A DNA stretch of 7,922 nt from positions 1,086-9,007 of the forward strand of contig JAGREZ010000272.1 of assembly GCA_020446285.1 (NCBI GenBank), given 5' to 3'. This stretch comes from Geminicoccaceae bacterium (GTDB lineage Bacteria; Pseudomonadota; Alphaproteobacteria; Geminicoccales; Geminicoccaceae). Under the pieces are notes generated by a model that did no database searches, was not told the DNA's origin, and saw only the letters and a program-made list of their open reading frames with translations. Numbering within the stretch: the stretch's first letter is position 1; each line of letters starts with the position of its first letter. The translations under genes and the position numbers were made by a program. Below are positions 1 to 7,546 of the stretch, piece by piece.

Positions 1-933
1 GCCGAAAGCAAGGGGGTGCATCTCGGCTTCGAGGCGGCGGTCGCGGGTGGCATTCCCATCGTCAAGTCGCTGCGCGAGGGCCTTGCCGCCAACAGCATCG
101 TCAAGGTGCAGGGCATTCTCAACGGCACCTGCAACTACATCCTCTCGGCGATGCGCGAGAGCGGCCGCGATTTCGGGGAGGTGCTCGACGAGGCGCAGGC
201 ACTCGGTTACGCCGAAGCCGATCCGGGCATCGATGTCGACGGCATCGACGCCGCCCACAAGCTGGCCTTGCTCGCAGCGCTCGCCTATGGCGGCCGGCCG
301 CGTTTCGAGGCCATCCATGTCGAGGGCATCCGCCATGTGAGCGCCCTCGATATCGCCTTCGCCGAGGAACTGGGCTACCGGATCAAGCTTCTGGGCATCG
401 CGCGGATGACCGATGCGGGGCTCGAACAGCGGCTGCATCCGTGCATGGTGCCGGTCACCGCCCCCATCGCCCGCGTCGATGGCGTGCTGAATGCGGTGGA
501 GATCACCGGCGACGATGTCGATGCGGTGATGCATGAGGGGCGCGGCGCGGGTGGCGGTCCCACGGCGTCGGCGGTCGTCTCCGACATCGTCGATATCGCC
601 CGCGGCGTCTGTCTGCCGGTGCTGGGCGTTCCCGCCGGGCGGCTCGCCGATCATCCGCTGGCGCCGATGAGCGCGCATCGCGGCTGCTACTACATACGGT
701 TGATGGTGCTCGACCGGCCGGGCGTGCTGGCCGATGTCGCGGCGGTCCTGCGCGACCATGACATTTCCATCGAGGCGCTCATCCAGCGTGGCCGCAATCC
801 GGGCCAGCAGGTGCCCATCGTGTTCACCAGTCACGAGGCGGGCGAGGCGGCGATGGTCGACGCGCTCGACGCCATCGGCCGGCTGGAGGCGGTGATCGAG
901 CCACCCCGGATGATACGCATCGAACCGACCTGA
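1..933 (+). CDS. hom: Homoserine dehydrogenase, C-terminal part (5' end outside window)
   Basis: This enzyme reduces aspartate-semialdehyde to homoserine with NAD(P)H, the branch point to threonine, isoleucine and methionine. The reading frame is open from base 1, so the gene starts upstream. About 310 residues are visible; the family is usually near 430, so roughly 120 residues, most of the Rossmann nucleotide-binding domain, are missing. Visible family motifs are AAVAGGIPIVKSL, GILNGTCNYIL and GRGAGGGPTAS (about fragment residues 180-190). In EADPGIDVDGIDAAHK, the glutamate, two aspartates and lysine match by position the yeast enzyme's E208, D214, D219 and K223; the catalytic lysine codon is 259-261. 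A C-terminal ACT domain starts near fragment residue 230 (YYIRLMVLDRPGVLADVAAVL), which in this family usually carries feedback control by threonine. An internal GTG at 16 is not a credible start because homology continues upstream of it. The gene lies 54 bases before glpX, probably in the same transcript. Confidence 0.96.
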   Translation, partial: AESKGVHLGFEAAVAGGIPIVKSLREGLAANSIVKVQGILNGTCNYILSAMRESGRDFGEVLDEAQALGYAEADPGIDVDGIDAAHKLALLAALAYGGRPRFEAIHVEGIRHVSALDIAFAEELGYRIKLLGIARMTDAGLEQRLHPCMVPVTAPIARVDGVLNAVEITGDDVDAVMHEGRGAGGGPTASAVVSDIVDIARGVCLPVLGVPAGRLADHPLAPMSAHRGCYYIRLMVLDRPGVLADVAAVLRDHDISIEALIQRGRNPGQQVPIVFTSHEAGEAAMVDALDAIGRLEAVIEPPRMIRIEPT

Positions 934-975
934 CAGGAGTGCGCGGGACGGCGTCCTTTCGCGGTCGCGCCATTG

Positions 976-981
976 AAGGAG
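976..981 (+). promoter_or_regulatory. Ribosome binding site of glpX
   Basis: AAGGAG lies six bases before ATG 988. It decides the start: the in-frame TTG at 973 would begin upstream of this site and is rejected in favour of the ATG that starts MSDFNVVEYQ. Confidence 0.8.
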
Positions 982-987
982 TACGAG

Positions 988-1995
988 ATGAGCGATTTCA
1001 ACGTCGTCGAATATCAGAGCGAAGACCGCAACATGGCGCTGGACAGCGTGCGTGTCAGCGAGGCCGCGGCGCTGGCCGCCTCCACGCTCATGGGGCGCGG
1101 CGACGAGAAGGCGGCGGACCAGGCGGCGGTGGATGCGATGCGCAATGCGCTCAACGTCCTCGATATCGACGGCACGGTGGTCATCGGCGAGGGCGAGCGC
1201 GACGAGGCGCCGATGCTCTACATCGGCGAGAAGGTGGGCACCGGCAAGGGGCCGAAGGTGGATATCGCCCTCGATCCGCTCGAAGGAACCACCATCTGCG
1301 CGAAGGGCGGCCCCAACGCCATCGCCTGTCTCGCCATGGCGCCGCATGGCGGCTTTCTCAACGCACCCGATACCTACATGAACAAGATCGCCGTCGGCGG
1401 CGGTCTGCCGGAGGGGGTCATCGACATCCGGCGCACGCCGGCGGAGAATCTGGCCGCGCTGTCCGAGGCGAAGGATGTCGATGTCTCCGATCTGGTGGTG
1501 CTGATCCTCGATCGCCCGCGCCATGAAAAGCTCATCGCCGACGTGCGCGCCGCCGGCGCCCGCATCCGCCTCATCAGCGACGGCGATGTCGCCGGCGTGA
1601 TCGCCACCTCGCGTGCCGACAGCGGCATCGACATCTACATGGGCACGGGCGGCGCTCCCGAGGGGGTGCTCGCCGCCGCCGCCCTTCGCTGCATCGGCGG
1701 CCAGTTCCAGGGCCAGCTCGCCTTTCGCAACGAGGAGGAGAAGGTGCGGGCCAAGCGCATGGGCGTGGAGGATCTGGATCGCATCTACAGTGTCGAGGAG
1801 CTGGCGAAGGGCGATGTGATGTTCACCGCCACCGGCGTCACCGACGGCACCATGCTCAAGGGCATCCGCCGCGTCGGCAACCATCTGATGACCGAATCGA
1901 TCGTCATGCGTTCGAAGACCGGGACGGTGCGGCTGATCCGTGCCGAGCACAATCTCTCGCGCAAGTCCGGCGTCGTTCCGCATTTCGGCGGCTGA
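988..1995 (+). CDS. glpX: Class II fructose-1,6-bisphosphatase (GlpX)
   Basis: This cytoplasmic enzyme hydrolyses fructose-1,6-bisphosphate to fructose-6-phosphate in gluconeogenesis, using divalent metal. The 335 residues match the roughly 336 of E. coli GlpX, and the alignment is nearly collinear from end to end. By that alignment the metal and phosphate residues are all present: D44 (E. coli D33), E68 in VVIGEGERDEAPML (E57), D96 and E99 in DPLEGT (D85, E88), and E225 in GGAPEGV (E213). FLNAPDTYMNKI and FTATGVTDG are further family signatures. The start is ATG 988, with AAGGAG six bases upstream. The gene is sandwiched between hom and recJ, with only six bases to recJ, so co-transcription is likely. 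Some class II enzymes also act on sedoheptulose-1,7-bisphosphate; nothing here shows that, and no Calvin-cycle gene is in view. Confidence 0.96.
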   Translation: MSDFNVVEYQSEDRNMALDSVRVSEAAALAASTLMGRGDEKAADQAAVDAMRNALNVLDIDGTVVIGEGERDEAPMLYIGEKVGTGKGPKVDIALDPLEGTTICAKGGPNAIACLAMAPHGGFLNAPDTYMNKIAVGGGLPEGVIDIRRTPAENLAALSEAKDVDVSDLVVLILDRPRHEKLIADVRAAGARIRLISDGDVAGVIATSRADSGIDIYMGTGGAPEGVLAAAALRCIGGQFQGQLAFRNEEEKVRAKRMGVEDLDRIYSVEELAKGDVMFTATGVTDGTMLKGIRRVGNHLMTESIVMRSKTGTVRLIRAEHNLSRKSGVVPHFGG

Positions 1996-2001
1996 GGCGG
2001 C

Positions 2002-3753
2002 GTGAGCGAACCGGCGACGCTGGTCGAGCATTCATTCACCGGCCGGCGCTGGCTGCTGCGCGAACCGGATCCCGAACGGACCGTCCGCCTCGGCCAGCGC
2101 CTGCACCTGCCGGAGATCGTCGCGCGGATCCTCGCCGGTCGCGGTGTCGGCCAGGACGAGGCGACGGCCTTTCTCGAACCGCGCATCCGCGACCTTCTGC
2201 CCGATCCGTCGCACCTGCTCGGTCTCGACGCGGCGGTGGAGCGGCTCGCCGATGCGATCGGCGCGAAGGTGACGATCGGCATCATCGGTGACTATGACGT
2301 CGACGGTGCCACCTCGACCGCGCTGTTCGTGCGCTGTCTGCGGGCCTTCGACTGTCCGTTCGAGGTCGTCATTCCCAATCGGCTGACGGACGGTTACGGG
2401 CCGAACGTGGCTGCTGTCGACCGTCTCGCCGATGCCGGCGCGCGCATCCTCGTCACTCTCGACAGCGGCACGACCGCGCACGCAGCGCTCGAACATGCGG
2501 CGGCGCGCGGGCTGGATACGATCGTCGTCGATCATCATCTCGCCGAAAGCAGGCTCCCGCCGGCGCTCGCGGTCATCAATCCGAACCGGCCGGATCAGGA
2601 AGGCCCGCTCGGCGATCTCGCGGCGGTGGGCGTGACCTTCGTGCTGCTCGCGGGACTGAACCGGGCGATGCGGGGTCGTGGCCCCGTGCCGGATCTCATG
2701 CGCTGGCTCGATCTGGTGGCGCTCGGGACGGTGTGCGATGTGGTGCCGCTGCGCGGGCTCAACCGCGCATTCGTTCGACAGGGGCTGAAGATCGCCGCGG
2801 GCGGTGGTGTCGCCGGTCTCGAGGCGCTCGGCCGGACGGCGGGAGTCGAGCGGGTGAGCGAGGCATCGCAGTTCGGTTTCGCCCTCGGGCCGCGGATCAA
2901 TGCGGGCGGGAGGCTCGGGCGCAGCGATCTCGGCTGGAAGCTGCTGTCCACCGATGATGCGGACGAGGCCGGCAGCATCGCCATAGCACTCGACGAGCTC
3001 AACCGCAGGCGGCAGTCACTCGAACGCGACTGTCTCGGGGCGGCGGAGCGCAATGTCGCCGCGCGCGCGGAGGCGGGACAGCCGGTCCTCATGGCGGCGG
3101 GAGAGGGCTGGCACGCCGGTGTCGTCGGCATCGTCGCCGCGCGCCTGATGGAGCGCCATCACCGCCCGTGCTTCGCCATCGGTTTCGAGGACGGGGTCGG
3201 CACCGGCTCGGCGCGTTCGGTGCCGGGCATCGATATCGGCCGTCTCGTGCTGGAGGCGCGCGAGGCCGGGCTGCTCGAACGCGGCGGCGGTCACCCGATG
3301 GCCGCCGGTGTGACCGTCAGGCAGGAGAATCTCGCCGCGTTCGAGGCATTCGTCGTCGACCGGGCGACGATCGCCGAGGCACCCGGCCCCGCGCCGCTGG
3401 AACTCGAGGCGATGATATCGCCCGCGGGTGTCAGTCTCGATCTGGTGGAAAAGCTCGCGGCGCTGGCACCCTACGGTGCGGGCAATCCCGAACCGCTGCT
3501 CGCCGTTCGCGATGCGCGGATCATGCGTCCGCGCGAGGTGGGAACGGGCCATCTTTCCTGTCTTCTCGGCGGTCCCGCCGGCGGCAGCGTCAAGGCCATC
3601 GCCTTTCGCGCCACGCAGAAGGGACTCGATGCCCCTCTCATGCAGGCAGGCGGCACGATCATGCTCGCCGGGCGACTGCGCCGCGAGGAATACCGGGGCG
3701 AGGTGCGCCCGTCATTCGAGATCATCGACGCGGCACCGATGCCGGCGAGCTGA
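2002..3753 (+). CDS. recJ: Single-stranded-DNA-specific 5'-3' exonuclease RecJ
   Basis: RecJ degrades single-stranded DNA 5' to 3' in RecF-pathway recombination, mismatch repair and fork processing. The length, 583 residues, is close to E. coli RecJ (577). The DHH phosphoesterase domain shows motif I DYDVDG (D97, D99, D101), motif II LDSGTTA (D154), motif III DHH (177-179), NPNRPDQE, and VALGTVCDVVPLRG (D246), followed by GPRINAGGRLGRSDLG. The DHHA1 region carries WHAGVVGIVAARL and the GGGH motif (428-431). A C-terminal OB-fold region begins near LAPYGAGNPEPLL (about 488-500). All catalytic motifs look intact. The start is GTG 2002, six bases after the glpX stop; no in-frame ATG occurs until residue 223, and the N-terminus (FTGRRWLLREPD...) is typical of the family. 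The Shine-Dalgarno is weak: GAGG overlaps the glpX stop codon, four bases from the GTG, which suggests translational coupling. Confidence 0.97.
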   Translation: MSEPATLVEHSFTGRRWLLREPDPERTVRLGQRLHLPEIVARILAGRGVGQDEATAFLEPRIRDLLPDPSHLLGLDAAVERLADAIGAKVTIGIIGDYDVDGATSTALFVRCLRAFDCPFEVVIPNRLTDGYGPNVAAVDRLADAGARILVTLDSGTTAHAALEHAAARGLDTIVVDHHLAESRLPPALAVINPNRPDQEGPLGDLAAVGVTFVLLAGLNRAMRGRGPVPDLMRWLDLVALGTVCDVVPLRGLNRAFVRQGLKIAAGGGVAGLEALGRTAGVERVSEASQFGFALGPRINAGGRLGRSDLGWKLLSTDDADEAGSIAIALDELNRRRQSLERDCLGAAERNVAARAEAGQPVLMAAGEGWHAGVVGIVAARLMERHHRPCFAIGFEDGVGTGSARSVPGIDIGRLVLEAREAGLLERGGGHPMAAGVTVRQENLAAFEAFVVDRATIAEAPGPAPLELEAMISPAGVSLDLVEKLAALAPYGAGNPEPLLAVRDARIMRPREVGTGHLSCLLGGPAGGSVKAIAFRATQKGLDAPLMQAGGTIMLAGRLRREEYRGEVRPSFEIIDAAPMPAS

Positions 3754-3759
3754 CGGTGC
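3733..3759 (+). terminator. Possible weak hairpin spanning the recJ stop codon
   Basis: GCACCG (3733-3738) and CGGTGC (3754-3759) form a six-base inverted repeat around a 15-base loop that contains the recJ stop and a GCCGGC palindrome. A T-rich patch (GTTATTTT) begins 14 bases after the hairpin rather than directly after it. It could mark the end of the hom-glpX-recJ transcript but is not a textbook terminator. Confidence 0.2.
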
Positions 3760-3871
3760 GGGATCACTTGAGCGTTATTTTCCGGGATTCGTGATTGCGC
3801 TCCACCGGCAAATTCTGTTCCATGTGTGAGGATTGATCCGGACGGGCAATGGTCTGTCTTCTGTCGTCAAT

Positions 3872-3878
3872 GGAGGGG
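3872..3878 (+). promoter_or_regulatory. Ribosome binding site of the c-556-type cytochrome gene
   Basis: GGAGGGG lies eight bases before ATG 3887. It fixes the start there rather than at the in-frame upstream TTG (3833), which would put a polar stretch in front of a normal signal peptide. The preceding gap (3754-3871) has a less GC-rich core and probably holds the promoter for the cytochrome pair, but no clear -35/-10 pair could be picked out. Confidence 0.75.
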
Positions 3879-3886
3879 ATGTCTAC

Positions 3887-4339
3887 ATGAAGTTTCGAAC
3901 CCTGGCCCTGGCTGCCGTTGTATTTGCAATCACCGTCCCGACCGGTTCCGGGGCCCAGGAGGCCACAGGCATCGTTGCCTATCGCGAGACCGCGATGAAG
4001 GCGCTCGGTGCGCATTCGGGTGCCTTGAAATCGATCCTGACGGACCAGACGCAACTGATGGATCAGGTCGGCATCCATGCCCGCGCGATCGCCGATATCG
4101 CCGCCGCCATTCCCGCCATGTTCCCCGAGGACAGTCTCGACCCGCCCACCGAGGCGCTGCCGTCGATCTGGGAGGACCCGGACGGTTTCCAGGCTGCGGC
4201 CGACAGGCTGGCCAAGCTCGCCGGCGATCTCGATGCTGCGGCCGGGAGCGGCGATGCGCAGGCATCTCTCGCGGCGTTTGCCGCCATGGGCAAGGACGGC
4301 TGCGGCGGTTGTCACGCGGATTACCGCAAGAAGAACTGA
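3887..4339 (+). CDS. Cytochrome c-556 / cytochrome c' family protein (class II monohaem cytochrome c)
   Basis: This is a periplasmic four-helix-bundle electron carrier of 150 residues. A signal peptide is clear: basic MKFR, a hydrophobic core to about residue 17, and a likely cut at SGA|Q (23/24), leaving a mature chain of about 127 residues, the usual size. The single haem motif CGGCH (139-143) sits near the C-terminus and is followed by ADYRKKN, the class II arrangement. M37 in YRETAMKALGAHSG lies where low-spin c-556 proteins carry the axial methionine (compare LMKDNGRNM, recalled from a Rhodopseudomonas c-556). LPSIWEDPDGF also resembles the SPKIW segment of that protein. This favours c-556 over high-spin, gas-binding cytochrome c', though sequence alone cannot settle spin state. 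The next gene, a dihaem cytochrome, begins 27 bases later in the same frame, so the two probably form an operon. Physiological partners are unknown. Confidence 0.9.
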   Translation: MKFRTLALAAVVFAITVPTGSGAQEATGIVAYRETAMKALGAHSGALKSILTDQTQLMDQVGIHARAIADIAAAIPAMFPEDSLDPPTEALPSIWEDPDGFQAAADRLAKLAGDLDAAAGSGDAQASLAAFAAMGKDGCGGCHADYRKKN

Positions 4340-4366
4340 GTCCCGCCCCGTCCGGAGCCATCAATC

Positions 4367-5233
4367 GTGCATATCCTGTTCGTTCTTCCGCTTGCGGTCG
4401 GCGTGATCGCGGGCGCGTCGTCGGCGCTTGCGCAGAATCAGCCGGCCGATCGCGGTGAACTGCTCTTCGATATCGGTGGCTGCACCAACTGCCATACCAC
4501 CCGCGAGGGGCCCGCGCTCGCCGGTGGCGATCCCATCGTGTCGCCGTTCGGCACCTTCTATCCGCCCAACATCACCCCGGATGCGGCGACGGGCATCGGC
4601 GGATGGAGCGATGCCGATTTCATCAAGGCGATGCGCGAGGGCATCTCGCCCGAGGGCGATCCCTACTATCCGGCCTTTCCGTTCACGTCCTACACCCATA
4701 TGAGCGATGCGGACCTGATCGCGCTCAAGGGCTATCTCGACACGATCGAACCGGTGGAAGCGTCATCGCCGGATCATGAGCTGAAAATGCCGGTCTGGCC
4801 GTATCTCGACATTCCGCTCGACCTGCGGGTGGCCCTGTGGGGATGGCGCTGGCTGTTCTTCGAACCCGAACGTTTCGAGCCCGTCGCCGACCGCGACGAG
4901 GTGTGGAACCGCGGTGCCTATCTGACGCTCGGTCCGGGGCATTGCGCGGAATGCCATACACCGCGCAACCTGTTCGGCGCGCTGGATCATGCCCGTGACT
5001 GGAGTGGCAATCCGGATGGTGCGGAGGGCGAGAACGTGCCGGCGATCACGGCCGATGCCGCGGGAATCGGCGACTGGAGCGAGGGTGATCTGTCACTTTT
5101 CCTGCAACTTGGCATGTTGCCCGATGGAGATTTTGCCGGAAGCGGCATGGCGAAGATCATCAACAACGGAACGTCCAAACTGCCGGACGAAGATCGAAAC
5201 GCGATCATCACGTTCTTGAAAAATTTGCCATAA
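4367..5233 (+). CDS. Periplasmic dihaem cytochrome c
   Basis: This 288-residue protein has two class I cytochrome c domains. Haem 1 is at CTNCH (39-43), with likely axial M112 in YTHMSDADL. Haem 2 is at CAECH (193-197), with likely axial M261 in GSGMAKIINNGTSKL. FGTFYPPNITPD and the tryptophan-rich linker followed by VWNRGAYLTLGPGHC resemble cytochrome subunits of membrane-bound alcohol and sugar dehydrogenases, so it probably carries electrons from a periplasmic dehydrogenase toward an oxidase. The donor is not in this window, so this role is inferred. Those dehydrogenase subunits commonly have three haems; here there are two and no C-terminal anchor, so a soluble protein is expected. The start is GTG 4367, with GGAG (4354-4357) nine bases upstream; no ATG, GTG or TTG lies between it and the preceding in-frame stop. 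Residues 3-22 form a signal peptide ending in ALA|Q, but its n-region has no lysine or arginine. Confidence 0.9.
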   Translation: MHILFVLPLAVGVIAGASSALAQNQPADRGELLFDIGGCTNCHTTREGPALAGGDPIVSPFGTFYPPNITPDAATGIGGWSDADFIKAMREGISPEGDPYYPAFPFTSYTHMSDADLIALKGYLDTIEPVEASSPDHELKMPVWPYLDIPLDLRVALWGWRWLFFEPERFEPVADRDEVWNRGAYLTLGPGHCAECHTPRNLFGALDHARDWSGNPDGAEGENVPAITADAAGIGDWSEGDLSLFLQLGMLPDGDFAGSGMAKIINNGTSKLPDEDRNAIITFLKNLP

Positions 5234-5389
5234 TCAGAATAGCGACGTTCTGTCCCCGCGGCGCGCCACAGGGACCGGCATCGCCGCTCTGGCGTCGCCG
5301 CGCATTCATTGGCATGATGCACGCCCCGTCGGCGTCGGAACCATTGGCGCGGGCGGAAACCCCGCTGTCGAACGGATGGTTCCGGACCC
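5234..5389 (+). other. Intergenic region before the AsmA-family gene
   Basis: These 156 bases hold no credible gene. GTCCC (5252-5256) and GGGAC (5271-5275) form a small inverted repeat, and an imperfect ten-base repeat follows (5277-5300, loop about five bases, two mismatches). Neither is followed by a T-run, so no terminator is claimed. No convincing sigma-70-type promoter was found. The ribosome binding site for ATG 5390 is weak, with only GGA (5384-5386) very near the start. Confidence 0.4.
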
Positions 5390-7519
5390 ATGCGCAAGCT
5401 GCTCACCTGGCTTTTCGTCATCGTCATTCTCGTGGTTGCCGTGATCGTCGCGGCGCCGTTCCTGCTGCCCGCCTCGTTCGTCAAGGATCAGGTGCAGACA
5501 CTGGCCGGGCGGGCACTGGGGCGCGAACTCCGCATCGACGGCGATCTCGACTACACACTGTGGCCGCCGCTGACGCTGCATGCGGGCAAGGTTGCTCTCG
5601 CCAATCGCGAGGGTGAGGGCGAGCGGGACATGCTCGCCTTCGAGGAACTCGACCTGCAGGTCGACGCGCTCGCCTATCTCGACGGCCGGGTGGATGTCGC
5701 GGTTCTCAGGCTGGTGCAGCCGGTGGCCCATCTTTCCATCGACGAGAACGGCGTCGCCAACTGGGATTTCGGCGATGGTGACGGCGATGGCGGGCCGAAG
5801 GCGGACGGCGGGAGCGGTGATGGCGGCGGCGTTGCGCTTCCCGAAATCGTCCTGGGCGACATCCGCATCGAAAACGGTCTCGTCACCTTCGCGGACCGCC
5901 GGTCGGGGATCGAGCGGAGTTTCGAGAACATCCAGCTGACCATTGCCGGCAGTGCCGGTTCGCCCGCCATCGACATTGACGGTTCGCTGGTACAGGGTGG
6001 CGAGAATGCCGCTTTGAAAGGCCGGATCGCCGATGCGAACGCGCTTGCGGCGGGCGGCGCCAGCGATCTGCAACTCGATCTGACCATGCCCGGCGGAACG
6101 GCATCGCTCGCCGGCAAGCTCGATGGTGGCAAGCAGGCTTTCGATGTCAGGACCGGGGTCGATCTCACCGATCCCCGGCATCTCGCCTCCTGGGCCGGCC
6201 AGCCGCTCGACCTGCCGGATGGCGTGCTTTCGGTGGTGAAGCTGGATGCCGGTCTCGCCGGCACGGCCGGGGCTTTCGATATCGCGCCGTTTCAGCTTTC
6301 GGTCGACCGGATGTCTGCGAGCGGCGATCTCGCGGTGACGCTCGGCGACCGTGCGAAGCTTTCCGGCAGCCTCGCGCTCGCGGCCCTCGATCTCGGGCCA
6401 TATCTCCCGCCTGAGGGTGATGCGGGCGGTCCGGACGCCGCACCGGCAGCAACCGATGGCAGCGCCGCCGCTGCGGGCTGGCCGGATGATCCCCTCGATC
6501 TGCCGCTGCCGCTTCCGGTCGATCTCGATCTCGTGGTGGAGACGGCGGGTCTCGACGCGCGCGGGATTGAGCTCGGTGCCGGCAAGTACGAGCTCTTTGC
6601 CGACAATCTTCATGCGCGGCTGAAGATTCTCGAACAGGCGCTCTATGGCGGCAATCTCGAGGCCGAGGCCGATATCGCCGGGAACGATGCGCCCTCGTTG
6701 AAGGCGAGCGCGAAGCTCGAGGGAATTGCACTCCTGCCGATCCTGAAATCCCTTGCCGGATTCGAGCGTCTCGAGGGTACGGGCGATGTCGGGCTCTCGC
6801 TCAAGAGCGAGGGGGCGAGTGTGAAGGCGCTGGTCGAGGCCCTCGACGGCGATGGCACGATCATGCTGCGTGACGGTGCGATCCTCGGTTTCAATATCGG
6901 TGCCGTCGTCCGTCAGGTGATGACGCTTGGTGTCAGCCATGCGGCGAAGGAGGAGCGAAAGACCGATTTCGCCGAGCTCGGCGGTACGTTCACCATCGAC
7001 AAGGGTGTCTTGCGCAATGAGGACATAGCGTTGCGCGCGCCGCTTCTGCGTGTGACCGGGGCGGGCACGGTCGATCTTCCCGCGCGGACGCTGGATTACC
7101 GCCTTGCGCCGAAGGCGGCGTCGACCCTGCAGGGGCAGGATGCGACATCCGACCCCGATCTCGAACTCGGCGTGCCGATCGTCGTGCACGGCCCCTGGTC
7201 CGATCCGCAGGTGCAGCTCGATATCGACGGCGCGCTCACGGGCAATCTCCTTTCCGGCGAGGGGGTGGGCGCTATCGTCGGCGGGCTCGCGGCGAAGGGC
7301 GGCAAGCTCGGCGAGGTCGGGGAAAATCTGGAAAAGGTCCTGGGGGTCGACCCCGGCAAGGCGGCCGCCGGCGGCCTCGTCAAGGAACTTCTCGGCGGTA
7401 GTGCTCCCTCAGGGGAAGGCGATGGCGGGGCGGCGTCCGGTGAGGACCAGCCGGCCCAAGCCGTGAAACCGGCCGAAAAGGCCCTCGAATCCCTCGGCAG
7501 GCTCCTCGGTGGCAACTGA
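5390..7519 (+). CDS. AsmA family protein, inner-membrane anchored and periplasmic
   Basis: AsmA-like proteins are anchored in the inner membrane and reach into the periplasm; the wider family (AsmA, TamB, YhdP) is implicated in outer-membrane biogenesis and phospholipid movement. This one has 709 residues. One N-terminal membrane helix (about 4-26, after MRK) is followed by the AsmA N-terminal region: FVKDQVQTLAGRALGRELRI, then LWPPLTLHAGKVALAN, then VDVAVLRLVQP and NGVANWDF. A Gly/Asp-rich linker (about 127-147) separates it from repeated beta-rich segments. The conserved C-terminal AsmA block is clear: GDGTIMLRDGAILGFNIGAVVR (488-509 region), TDFAELGGTFTIDKGVLRN, LLRVTGAGTVDLPARTLDYRL and PIVVHGPWSDPQVQLDI (596-612). 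The last 50 or so residues are low-complexity and end in an amphipathic KPAEKALESLGRLLGG. A second linker rich in Ala, Gly and Asp lies at about 341-366. It stands alone between the cytochromes and the pilin. Its exact cargo or role cannot be assigned. Confidence 0.9.
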   Translation: MRKLLTWLFVIVILVVAVIVAAPFLLPASFVKDQVQTLAGRALGRELRIDGDLDYTLWPPLTLHAGKVALANREGEGERDMLAFEELDLQVDALAYLDGRVDVAVLRLVQPVAHLSIDENGVANWDFGDGDGDGGPKADGGSGDGGGVALPEIVLGDIRIENGLVTFADRRSGIERSFENIQLTIAGSAGSPAIDIDGSLVQGGENAALKGRIADANALAAGGASDLQLDLTMPGGTASLAGKLDGGKQAFDVRTGVDLTDPRHLASWAGQPLDLPDGVLSVVKLDAGLAGTAGAFDIAPFQLSVDRMSASGDLAVTLGDRAKLSGSLALAALDLGPYLPPEGDAGGPDAAPAATDGSAAAAGWPDDPLDLPLPLPVDLDLVVETAGLDARGIELGAGKYELFADNLHARLKILEQALYGGNLEAEADIAGNDAPSLKASAKLEGIALLPILKSLAGFERLEGTGDVGLSLKSEGASVKALVEALDGDGTIMLRDGAILGFNIGAVVRQVMTLGVSHAAKEERKTDFAELGGTFTIDKGVLRNEDIALRAPLLRVTGAGTVDLPARTLDYRLAPKAASTLQGQDATSDPDLELGVPIVVHGPWSDPQVQLDIDGALTGNLLSGEGVGAIVGGLAAKGGKLGEVGENLEKVLGVDPGKAAAGGLVKELLGGSAPSGEGDGGAASGEDQPAQAVKPAEKALESLGRLLGGN

Positions 7520-7546
7520 CTGCGGCATTTTCCGGTAGTATTCCGT

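Noticed and set aside
946..959. Small hairpin GGAC-GGC-GTCC followed by TTT between hom and glpX
   Set aside because: A four-pair stem with three T residues is too short for a terminator, and the position within a compact operon argues against one.
939..1526. Plus-strand 195-codon frame overlapping glpX, preceded by AGGAG
   Set aside because: The AGGAG overlaps its GTG start almost directly, the product is arginine-rich with no similarity I recognise, and glpX occupies the same bases in another frame with all its catalytic residues.
2032..3552. Several 160-180 codon minus-strand frames opposite recJ
   Set aside because: They are composition-driven shadows: arginine-, alanine- and serine-rich, without motifs, while recJ motifs are complete on the plus strand.
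3833..3849. Possible Fnr-type half-site TTGAT upstream of the cytochrome pair
   Set aside because: The second half-site (ATCAA at the proper spacing) is absent, so there is no support for oxygen-responsive control from sequence.
5310..5324. Sigma-54-like GG-N10-GC element (TGGCATGATGCACGC) before the AsmA gene
   Set aside because: The -24 half is good but the -12 half matches only the GC, with no TTGC. No enhancer site or regulator gene is visible, so chance is the simpler explanation.
5306..7189. A 627-codon open frame on the minus strand opposite the AsmA gene
   Set aside because: Its translation is rich in Arg, Glu, Gly and His with no recognisable domain, as expected for an antisense frame of a GC-rich gene. 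The plus-strand AsmA protein has clear family motifs along the same stretch.
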